From NCBI GenBank assembly GCA_036023115.1, contig JAYKKT010000090.1, positions 35,359,001-35,423,000 of the forward strand: a stretch of 64,000 nt of DNA, read 5' to 3'. The DNA is from Brasenia schreberi. Taxonomy: Eukaryota > Streptophyta > Magnoliopsida > Nymphaeales > Cabombaceae. A model generated the notes under the pieces. That model did no database searches. It was not told the origin of the DNA and worked only from the letters and a program-made list of their open reading frames with translations. Numbering within the stretch: the stretch's first letter is position 1; each line of letters opens with the position of its first letter. Positions 14,401-26,400 of the stretch are shown here, in pieces. Position numbers and translations under genes: made by a program.

Positions 14401-17400
14401 AATTTCTATCGGCATATTCAAATGAATGATGTCAAAGAGGCTCTTAAATATATGAAGGTTGGTAATTTATAGGACCAAATAATATTCTTATAGAAGTATT
14501 AAAAATCCTACGAGCGATGGAGTTCACTTGGCTTATAAGACTATTTAATGAAATATGGAGAACCCAAAAGATGCCCGAGAAATGGAGAGTGAGTACACTT
14601 ATACGGTTATACTCATATATAAGAACAACGGAGAAATTAAGAATTGTTTGAATTATCGAGGTATGAAGTTAATGATCCATACTATGAAATTATAGGAAAG
14701 AATTATCGAACATAGTTTAAACAAGTATCGAGTAATTTAAGGAACCAATTCAGGTTCATGGCTAGCAGATCTAATATTGAAGCGATTCACATATTGAGAC
14801 GTCTTATAAAACATTTTAGAGCAAAAAAGAACCTTCACATAATATTTATTGATCTAAAAAAAACTTATGATAGGGTGCCAAGAGATGTCCTTTGGAGAAC
14901 CTTGGAAAAGAAAGGTAGCTCATTGACATGCATAAATATTATAAGAGACATATATGACGCTGCAAAAACTTGTGTGAGGACTCATGAAAGAATCACAGAC
15001 TCCTTTCAAGTTAATATTGGGTTACAATAGGGATAACTTTTAAGTACATACTTTAAGTCCATATTTATTTATATTGGTCATTGATGAATTAACAAATTTT
15101 TCCATGCGTAACATCTCTATCAATTCTATGCATAATTTATGTTGGTCATTGATCAATTCTCAATAGGGATAACTTGTGTGAGGACGCTCCTGTAAGAAGA
15201 TATGAAAAATTAGATTGTGAAAATATTAAAAAAGAAAGAGGATGACCACAAAAGTGTTGGAAAGAAACTATAAGAATGATCTAATTTATATTGAGTTAAC
15301 TGCTAGCATGACACAAACTCCGCCTATGTAAGGAATCACCCTTGCATGGCCGGTCCCAAGCCCGGAAAAAGGAGGAGGGTTGTGTTAGGCTTCCGACAGC
15401 CAGCGTAAAACTTTGTCGGACTTAACATGGATTCTACCAAAAAAAAACAAAGAATCCATGTAGCTGAACCCATCTAGTATGGGAAAAGGCTTAGTTGTAG
15501 TTGTAGTTGTAGTAACTGCTAGCATGACACATTATATTGAGTTAACTGCTAGCATGACACATGACAGGGCTATGTGGAAACAAAGAATCTATGTATCCGA
15601 CCCCATCTAGTATTGGAAAAGGCTTAGTTGTTGTTGTTGTGGTTGTTACAAACCTACTACTGCCAGTTAACAGATGGGTGAATGTTATTCTATATATGTA
15701 GACTTGGCGTTAGATGCCCTCTTTCCAATTGAAGTTACTCCTACACGAATCAGATGAAAAGATAGATGTTCCCAGTGGCACAAAATGGGCCAAACTGAAC
15801 TGACTAGAGAAGACAAACATGTACACCGGACAGGGAACCCCTAACAGAAGCAAATCTTGGACCAAGCTGAAAGCCAATAGTGTATCCTAAGCTTGCTAGA
15901 GTGAATAGACCATAATGCTCAAGTTTATTTCATCAAAAAAGAAATACAAAGCACAAGCCACTGAAAACGATTTAATATTCTGAAAAGAATAAGCATGATG
16001 AACTTAAGTACTCACCGCAAGTATCATCAATCCAGATGCCATAAATGACTCACCAGCAATGTCAATTTCGACAGTTGTCCCAGCACCAACAGCAGGTTGT
16101 GAAACACAAGCAAGAAAGTGACGAACAACAAGCTCATATAACCTCTGCCACATTTGAGATACATCTAGTCATGATTTTCAGCTTGATACCTAGCTCACCC
16201 ACAAGGAAAAAGAATACAGAGAAAGGCAAGTGTCACATGCATTATGATCTTGACTCCAACTGGCTTCTCCTGTTGAGAATTTTGTTGGATGTATGGGTGG
16301 ATGTGCTTTGTCATCATGGCCACCATTGCCAGGGTTTCTCCAAAGAGATGACTCTGGATCCAGAAGACGTTGTGCATAGAAACCCCAAGAAGGATGGCCT
16401 GTTTGCTCTTGCACAATTGCCTGAGATATATGGGAAGACATCTTTGGTCTACGTAGAATACATGCATCTAAACAAAGGAGAATGATAAGGCATGCAGTAG
16501 TACACCTTTAGAAAGGACTTTTGAATGGCCAATGGTACTAAAAGAGCAAGCAATGAATGCCAACTCTACGATTCTAAAGGAAATATAAAATAAAGAAAAG
16601 AAAAAAAGGGGCTTCACCGGCACAAACTGTAACCTTACAAATTTACAATTGTAAAACTTAATTAGGAGATAAATGTGTTAGCTGGATTAGCAATGGAACA
16701 CAATCTAAACCAATGGATCTTGACTGATACGATTGGTCATTATCGAAAGACAAACTTTTACCAAAATATTATCACTCCTCTGGCAATAGCTGAATGACAA
16801 AATTATTGCTACTCCAACAATCAAGTTCTCCCAAGAAAGACATGATACCTCAAAACTGATCTCCTAGTATCCAGATCGCCTAGCCAATAAGAATCTGAAA
16901 AGCCCACAATAACCATAGAGCTGCTATTGTATTTCTTTGTATGCCATATAGTCTCACGATATACCATAAAGGTGGTCTACCGCATCAAGATGCTTCATGC
17001 ATTATGACACTTGATTGACAGCATAGAATATCTTAAGAGCTTTGTCAAGTATTGAAGTGCTAAAAAAACACACTAGAAATAGTTCGGATACTTACATGGG
17101 AGCCCAACATCAAGACAGGTTTTCTTACCAAAGGGAGCTGGGATGTCAACCGGCTTACACCCAAACATGTCACTTCTCTTAAGCAAATCAATAGATATGA
17201 AAGAAGCATTATAGCTTGAGTATGACCAATCTCAATGCAACAAAGTATATAAGTCACCAAAACCTTTTAAAAAGAACTTATGAACTGGATAATACAACAA
17301 CAACTAAGCCTTTTCCCATACTACATGGGGTCGGCTACATGGATTCTTTGTTTCCAAAGAGCCCTATCCTGTGTCATGCTAGCAGTTAACTCAATATAAA

Positions 17401-20400
17401 CTAGATCATTCTTTATTCTTTCTTTCCAACACTTTTGTGATCGTCCTCTCCCTCTTTTAATATTTTCACAATCTAGTTTTTCATATCTTCTTACGGGAGC
17501 ATCCTTGGGTTGTCTTTCTACATGTCTAAACCATCTTAAATGATTTTCTCTCATTTTTATCCTCTATTGCTGCTACTTCCAATTTGTTTTTAATAACCTC
17601 ATTATGTATATGGTTTTTCCTTGTGTGACCACTCATCCATCTCAATATCTTCATTTTTGCTACACACATCTTTTGTACATGTTGATGATTAACTGCCCAA
17701 CACTCAGAACTATAAAAAATAGCAGGCCTAATTGATGTTCTAATATATGTACCTTTCAACTTTAATGGCATCTTCCTATCACATTGAATACCTGGTGCCC
17801 CTCTCTATTTTAACCAACCAGCATTAATTTTATGCGTAACATCTCCATCACTTTGAAAAATTGACCCTAAGTATTTAAAGCTTTCCTTGTGAGGAATGAA
17901 ATGCGTGTCAATCTTAATCTCTATGTCCTCTAAAGTACCCAAATGATCAAACTTACATTTCATATATTTTGTCTTTGTTCTAATAAGTCAGAACCCTTTA
18001 CTTTCTAACGTCTCTCTCCGTAGTTCCAATTTCCTATTAGTTTTTTATTACTCATCCAATAACACAATATCATCTGCAAGTAACATACACCAAGGTACTT
18101 CATCTTAAATATGTTTTGTTAACTCATCCATGACCAATATAAATAAATATGAACTTAAAGTATGGACTTAAAGTTGATCCCTATTATAACCCAATCTTAA
18201 CTTCAAAGGAGTCTATCATTCCTTCATCAATCCTTATGCATGTTTTTGCACATCGTATATATCTCTTATAAGATTAAAGTATGTCAATGGGGTACCTCTC
18301 TTTTTCAAGGTTCTCCAAATGACATCTCTTGGCACCCTATCGTAATTTTTTTCTAGATCAATAAATATCATGTAAGGTTCTTTTTTGCTCTAAAATGTTT
18401 TGTAAGACGTCTCAATATGTGAATCGTTTCAATAGCATATCTATCGGGCATGAATCCGAATTGGTTCTCTATTGTACTAGATACTTTCTTAACCTACGTT
18501 CAATAATTTTTTCTAATGGATCATTAACTTGATACCTCAATAATTCAAACAATTCTTAATTTCTCCCTTGTTCTTATATATGGGTATAACCAAATGTGTA
18601 CTCGCTCTCCATTCCTCGGGCATCTTTTGGGTTCTCCATATTTCATTAAATAGTCTTATAAGCCAAGTGAGACTCATCTCTCATAGGATTTTCCATACTT
18701 CTATAAGAATATTGTCTAATCCTATAGATTACCAACCTTCATATATTTAAGAACCTCTTTGACATCATTCTTTTGAATATGCCGATAGAAATTACGGTTT
18801 ATATACTTTTTCTAATTTGGGTAACTCTCTTAAGCTAATACTATCATATGTATTTTCATTAAAAAACTTAAAGATCCTTAGTTTTCTTATGTGTAGCCTT
18901 CACTATCCTAAAAATATCTCTTTTACCTTCTTTTGATTTAAAGTTTTTATATAAATCCTTCCAAATTTTGACTTTTGCTTCATTAAAGGCCTTTTTTGCT
19001 TCTTTTTTGGCTTTCTTATAAGACTCTCAAGTTTCACTAATCTTGTTGGCATAATGCAATTTGTAACATGTCTTTTTTGCCTTGATTTTATCTTCCACCA
19101 CCAAGCTTCTTTTTGTACCGGTATGTTTTTCTTAGATTCGCTTAACACATCTTTTGCTACTTCTCTAATATGTATTGTCATATTGTTTCGCATATAAGAA
19201 GGTGTACCTACATAATTCCAAGTATCTCCATGAAGAACTTTCTGTTTAAATATATCTTCTTTCTCATATTTGAGGTTCTACCATCTAGTCTAAATAACTC
19301 TATGCACTCTATTCTTCTTTATCCACTTCTTTACCTACAAATTCATTACTAAAAGTTGATGTTCAGTAGCTAAGTTTTTTCCTAGAATGACCTTGCAATC
19401 TTTACAATAAGATCAATCTTTTTTCCTACAAAAAAAATAAACAATTTGTGTTTGTGACAAGCCACTCTTATAAGTAACTAAATGTTCATGTTGTTCTTTG
19501 AAAATTGTATTGGCTATAAAGAGATCAAAAGCCATAGTAAAATTTAAAACTCTCTACCCACATTTATATCCCAAAACTATAGTTTTCATGAATACATTGA
19601 TATCCTAATGCATCTTTACCGACATGTCCATTTAAGTCTCCTCCTTAACAAATGATCTCCCTTTATAGAATTGTTTGGATTATCATATCTAACATCTCCC
19701 AAAAAGCCTTCTTTATACTATCTTCTTGTGAAATTTTATCACCCAAACAGCAAAAATCTTTAATCACACGTAGGAAGATGGAATTGGGGCAGTTGGTTGC
19801 TCTTGTGGTTGTCGATCCCTATCTTTCTGCTCCTTTTTATTATCAAGATAAGATATATTGTTGGTAGGGTTTTTCCTTTAAATTATCAGCTTTACACTAA
19901 TGAGAATTACCTAAGTGCCATTAATGAAACTATTTTAAGATTACCTTTAAAAACAACCCCTCAAAAGTATAAAATAGAAAATATAAAACAACTAATTAAC
20001 AGAAAACTATCGTGAGTCATTCACTTGTGAGCCATTCACCCATCTTCTTCACGTCTTCTACCACTCCCCTTAAGTTGGGTTAAAATATTAATGTTACACC
20101 CAACTTATCATATAATCTTTATGATAAATTCATGTTAAGAGCTTTAGTCAGCATATCTGCACATTGTTCTTCAGACCTCACATGTTCAAGCTTGAATTTC
20201 GAAGTATTCACATTGTCTCAGATAAAATGAAAATCAATTTCAATGTGTTTTGTTCTCTCCTGATATATTGTGTTAGAAACAATCTGTATTGTTGTTTTGT
20301 TGTCACAACACTGAAATAGTCTTCCATGGGATATCCAATTTCTATCAATAATTATCGCAGTCATTTACCTTCACATATACCAAATGCAATGGCCATGTAC

Positions 20401-23400
20401 TCAAATTCGGCTGTAGATTTTGCCACAACTGATTGTTTCTTACTTTTCCAAGAGACTATGTTGGATCCCACTAGAGCCACGTATCCTCAAGTAAACTTTT
20501 TATCCTCTGTAGAGCCTGCATAATCAGCATCTGTGTAGATTTTAATTTTAAAGTTGTAATTAGCCTTATACATTACTCCATGTTCAGGTGTACTCTTTAG
20601 ATACCTAAGAATATGAAATATTGCATCCATGTGATTCTTAGAGGGAGCTTGCATAAATCGACTTATAATACCCACTGCATAGGGTATATTATGACGTGTA
20701 ATTGTTAGATATATCAATTTACCAACTAATTGCATCAACTTTATCTCATCCATCATCGACTTGTAATTTATGATTTGCATCCATAGGGGTGTAAAGAGGC
20801 TTACATTTATGCATCTTAGTTTCTTGTAGTAAATCTAATGTATATTTTCTTTCACTTAAAAAAATATTGGTACTTAAATATGTTACTTCAATGCCAAGAA
20901 AATAATGTAGCTTACCAAGGTCCTTAATGTCAAACAATCGATGTAGTTCAAGCTTTAATCTTTGTATTTTTTCAATATCATCTACTGTCACGATGATATC
21001 ATCAACATACCCTAGCAACAATGTTAGTTTCTCTCCTCCTTTAGTGAATAAAGTGTGGTCACTCATACTTTTTTTTAACCCAAATCAATAATACTCATGT
21101 TGAATTTTTCAAACCACACTCGAGACGATTGTTTCAACCATAAATTGCCTTTTTTAGCCTGCAAACTTTATTTTCAGGATTTTGGTAACCAGGGGATAAT
21201 TCCGTATATACTTCCTCTTTAACCTCCTCCTGCAAGAAGGCATTATTTACATCGAGTTGCCACATCGTCCACCTTCTTTGAGTAAGAATGCTAATTATGA
21301 CTCGTATGGATATAAACTTTACCACCGGTGCAAAAGCCTCATCATAGTCATTCTCATAGGATTGGTCATACCCACGAGCAACTAGTATGGGCTTATACCT
21401 CTCTAAGGTTCCATCAGCCTTAAATTTGATGGTATAGACTCACTTGCAACCAATTGCTTTTCTTCTTGGTGGTAAGTCACTGACAACTTCTCTTGTTCTT
21501 CTCAGGAGCATGTAGTTTTGATTTCATTGCATCCACTCAGTGTGTATATTTCGATGCTTCCAAGAAATTCTTAGGGGCTTGATAAATTTCAGCATTCAAT
21601 ATGGAAATGTGATAGTTTGAGGATAGTTGATCATATGACAAGAAATGAGAAATAGGATACTTGTTACATAACCTCTTACCTTTTCTCAACGCAATAGAGA
21701 TGTTCAGTTGTCTTTATTCTATTCTTCCACAGATTCAGCTTAATCTAAGGAAGAGTCTCCCCCTTGGTTCACAGTTTCTAGAGGATTGGGAATCACCATC
21801 TTCCTTTTTCCTTTTGTATACACTCATTTCTTTTTTTTCCAAGTGAATCTTCTTTGTCTGTATTCTCTTTCACTTCAACCATCTCATCATCCAAGGTGTT
21901 TATTGGAAGGACTTGTTCTTTCATGGTGAAGCTTGGTGACTCACTAGTAATATTAGGTGACTCGTCTTTACTTTGGAACTAAGGAGTAGTTTTGAAGAAT
22001 GTTACATCCATTATCACATAACTTTTTTGCGTTTTAGGATCATAACACATATATCCCTTTTTTTTACTAGAATAACCAATAAAAACACACCTAATAGCTC
22101 GTGGTTCCAGCTTATCCCGAAAAAGGTCATGTACATGTACAAAACATACACCCAAATATAAAAGGTACAATATGAAATGGTTGACTTCCAGGTCTAATCA
22201 CTTAAAGGAGATTGTCCAAATATAATCATTAAGGGTAGTCTATTGATGAGATAAACTGTTGTGAATACTGCTTTGGGCCAAAAGAATGTAGGGACATTAT
22301 ATTTTAGGAGTAATGTCCTAGCCACCTCTACAATGTGTCTATTTTTCCTTTCAGAAACTCCATTATGCGGAGGAGTATAGACACAAAATACCATGAGATT
22401 GGAGGTAGGTTCTCAACTGATTGTTGATGAACTCACCACCGTTATGTGATCTGAGAATTTTAATTAAATGTCCAAATTGAGTTTCAATGAGCTTATGAAC
22501 AATGGAAAAGAAGGAAGAAATTTCATATTTGGATTTCATAAGGTAAACAACAGTAAGTCTAGAATAGTCACCAATAAACGTAACAAAATATTTGAATTTC
22601 TCACAGAAGATATCAAACAAGGACCCCATAAACCAGACCAACTCAAATGGAATAGGCGACTTAGACTCCATAGTAAGAAGCGATACTCTATGGTGCTTAG
22701 CCCTTTGACATACATCACAATGAAAGACTAAGTCACTCAACCTTTCAAAATGAAATAACTCTCTAATTTTAGAAATGGGAAGGTGTCCCAACCGACTATG
22801 CCATAACTTTAACTTTTCTTCCTCATAAGTAGTTGTCAATACTCTTTTCTGTGTAGAAAATTGATTTACTTGAAGTAGGTATAACCCATTCCTTAGTTCA
22901 CCACGACAAAAAAAAAAAATCGTCCTGAGATCCTGGAAAATACATTCAGGAGAGAAGATTAATGAACAATTTAGGTCTCAAATCAAAACCTAATTGATAA
23001 TAAATTGACTTGAAATTTTGGAATGTATATCACATAATTCAATCCGAAATTCCCGGATTCAATTACTCCCTTTCCCTCCATTGGAACTAGGGATCCATTC
23101 GCAACTTTAACATATTGTGGTATAGGAGCAGCTTCATATTTCATAAATTGGGTTTTATCACCCACCATATGATCGGTAGCACCCGAATCAATTACCCAAA
23201 GATTAGATTTAATAAAAAAGGAGTTATCACTTATATTATAAGAGGTAGGAACACTTATTTCATTTTTATGAGTAGAAGTGATGATTGCTCACTCAATCTT
23301 GACTCAATTTCAGTAAGTTTCTTTTCCAGCTCCACCATTTCATTGAAAGAAGAAATGTTTGCCTTCTTCTCTGCGTTTGTTGTAACACGATTTCCAAAAT

Positions 23401-26400
23401 CCTTATAATCAGCTGGTCTTATGATTTTTCACAATGCGTACACTACAACTTACTTTTATCCTCATAATTTTGGAATCTGCCATCCCCTCCATCTCTCATA
23501 GAGTTTCTTCCTCGCTGAAAATTATGTTATATTCCACCAAATACAACCTTTTCTCTTTGTGTTAAATCCACTTTCTCGAGATTCCTTCTATCTTCTTCTC
23601 TCAACAAAAGAGAGTATATAGTTCCAACCGATGATTGGCTCCTCCTTGCTAAGAATATTGAGTTTAATTTGCTCATATTCAAGAGATATTCATCAAAGAA
23701 GATCGAACACTTTCTTGACTTCATTATCATTTGTTCGCTCTTTTACACAATGGCTACACTTATTCTCTACAACATATCTTTGTTCATCCCACAAACCACG
23801 CAATTCTCCATAATATTCACTCACTGATCTATCTCCTTGGCGATATTTTCGTATCTTCTCGAGTATTTCATATTCTTTTGATATGTTTATTTGTCTGGAA
23901 TAAGCTTCTTCTACGATTGCCCAGATTTTTGTGGTTGTCTCATATACATAAATGTTTTGTTGATTGTTGGAGTCATAGATTGTATCAACCATGAACTCAT
24001 AAGTGCATTGTCCTTCAACCATCATTCATAATCGGCATTGTCTTCACTGGGACAGATTTGATTTATGTTTATGTAGCTTAATTTTCCTCTCAATTTCAGG
24101 TATAGATCTTGCACATTCTCTATAATTGTGCCCATCTAAGCGTATATTTGTGACTTGGAAGGGCTCATGTTTTTGTTCACTTCCAATAAAAGATGCTTAG
24201 GCTTCTTCTTTCAGCTTGTTGTCAATAATTTTTGTTTTTCTTGGGTGAAGATTGTTGTTTACTTACATATAGTTTTCTAAAAAAACAATTACTATCGATC
24301 CCTTTCTTGGTCGTTGCATGTGTCAATCACAAACTAGAATTGTTCCACGGAGAAATCAGCCTTTTAAGGCTTTGATACCATGTGAAATTTTATCACCCAA
24401 ACAGTAGAAATCTGCAATCACATGTAAGAAGATGGAATTGGGGCAGTCGGCTACTCTTTGGTTGTTGATCCCTCTCTCTCTTTCACCTTTTATTATCAAG
24501 ATAAGATACATTGTTGGTAGGGTTTCTCTTTTAAATAACCAGTATTACACTAATGAGAATTACCCAAGTGCCATTAATGAAACTATTTTAAAGCTAACTT
24601 TAAAAACAACCACTCAAAAGTATAAAACAGAAAATATAAAAGAACTAATTAACGGCAGTCTACCGTGAGCCATTCACCATCTTCTTCATGTCTTCTAACA
24701 CTTTTAATCCTACTTGGGGTGCATAAGCACAAACTATATTCAAAGCCTCTACTCCTAGCACTAATTTCACCATCATAATTCGGTCACCATATCGTTATAT
24801 GTCTACTACACTATTCTTTAAATCTTTATTTATAATAATGTCAACTCCATTTCAAAACTTTTTCTTTACTAAAACCATAGTTTAAAACCATTATTCTCAA
24901 TCTCTTTTATTTTTTCTCCAACCCACTTTGTCTCTAGTAAACATAAAATGTGAATCTTTCTCCGAATCATAGTATCTATCACCTCCATTAACTTGCCGAT
25001 CAATGTTCCGATATTCTAAGTACCAATAGGTCCAATACGAATCTTTTATCTAATGCTAGCTTCTTACCCCACATCCGTCTATTTTGAGAATGCAGAGACC
25101 CTCGCTGTAATTTGTTCACTACATTCGGGCGACAATGTAGCGGGACTAACTTTTTTACCCACACCCGTCGATGATGTGGGAACCCTCTCTATAATTGATT
25201 CACTATATTCGGGCAAATATGTAGAGACCCTTATTACTTTTCACTACATTTGAGCTCTACAATGCTTCGCTAAGAGGAAATGCCTATATAATGCTCATAA
25301 TTTGTAGAATCCATGATAGATAAGTTTGACAAAGTTTTACGTTGCCTGTTGAAAGCCTAACGCAACCCTCCTCCTTTATCCGGGTTTGAGACCGGCCATG
25401 CAATAGTAATGAATATGTCCCTATTGATGAATAGAGAACGACCAAGTGGATTCTTTTGAAACCTATAGTTACTTGTTTGAAGATTTGTGAAACCACGAAT
25501 ATGTCCCTGCTTTAGGACATCAATCTAGCTCTTTATCCTACACATGCCTTCTTTGCTTACCTTCTAAATACATAAAGGGATGGTTCTATGAAGACTTCTT
25601 TCTTTAATTCTCCAACTAAAAGTTGGTTCTCTCAACTGAATCTTCCATCCATGAACCATTGCCAAGGACAAAATTTTATGATTTCATTTTAATAACAGGC
25701 CTGAAGTTCTCAACATAGTTGAAGTCATGCTCCTAGATGTATTTTTTTGCTAAATGTGTCTTATACCTTTCAAGGTTTTGTCTACTCAATGCTTTATACA
25801 CCCACCTACTGTTAAAATGTATTTTCTGTTTCTTTTAAATGTAATTTTTATTTTATTATAATTATGTAATTTAGACGAGGGCCAGAATGGCCCTGGTATG
25901 CGTGGACCAGCCCCAAAGAGGGCCAACCACAACGGCTAGTCCAATTATAATTATGTAGTTTCTCTCTTTCTCTCTTTTTCTCTTCTCTTTCTCCCTTTCG
26001 CTCTTCTCTCTCTCTCTTCTTTCTCCTCGAACCACTGCATCCAGTGTTGTCGGTCCTCTGTGCAACTCGATCACTTTCAGTAGCTTGCACTCCTTGGTTT
26101 TGCCTTGAAGAAGTGGCAATCCTAAAGGAACTTATCATTGCAGTAGCAGCTCTTTTCAGTGGTGTAGCTACTCTTGAGGGCTCCTTACTATCATTTGGAA
26201 TTTTGGACTATGGTTCCCATCTCCCTCAAGCAGACTAACTGTATCACCGTTGAATCCTCTGCTTTCTTATTATTTCATAATTCATACTGATCTCTTCAAT
26301 TATTTTTTCTACTTCTTTATAATTTATAAACATAATTAGTTTCTTATAGAATAGTTTTTTGGTTTATCTTAAACAATTAAGGGTATATTATAATCACACT

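Larger units (their letters stand above)
19727..24700 (-). mobile_element. Ty1/copia LTR retrotransposon 2, complete but decayed
   Basis: In reverse orientation the 5' LTR is 24381-24700, the primer site is 24369-24380 (TGGTATCAAAGC), and the 3' LTR is 19727-20063. Coding remnants run gag (23693-24025, with [13 protein letters not shown]), protease region (about 22983-23168), integrase (22363-22839, [17 protein letters not shown]; 22194-22394, [17 protein letters not shown]), reverse transcriptase (21134-21325, [14 protein letters not shown]; 20746-21066, [11 protein letters not shown]) and RNase H (20487-20780). Flanks CTTCT and CTTTT look like a 5-bp duplication with one mismatch. The LTRs differ at roughly one base in eight over the first 135 bases, counted by eye, so the insertion is not recent. 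It sits inside RTE copy D. Confidence 0.92.
17290..25407 (-). mobile_element. RTE LINE copy D, split by a copia element
   Basis: Reverse-strand RTE, tail at 17290 (ACAACAACAACTAAGCC), coding remnants to 19726, interrupted by the copia element 19727-24700, then continuing at 24701 (TTAATCCTACTTGGGGTGC) through the endonuclease part to the head near 25400 (CCTCCTCCTTTATCCGGG). Recognisable pieces: [16 protein letters not shown] (17321-17554), [14 protein letters not shown] (17526-17771) and an endonuclease-connector piece (18903-19193). Stops are numerous, so this is a dead copy older than the copia insertion. Its outermost head bases are missing or diverged. Confidence 0.88.

Noticed and set aside
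16045..16485. A 146-residue plus-strand protein
   Set aside because: It is the antisense of TOP3A exons 9 and 10.
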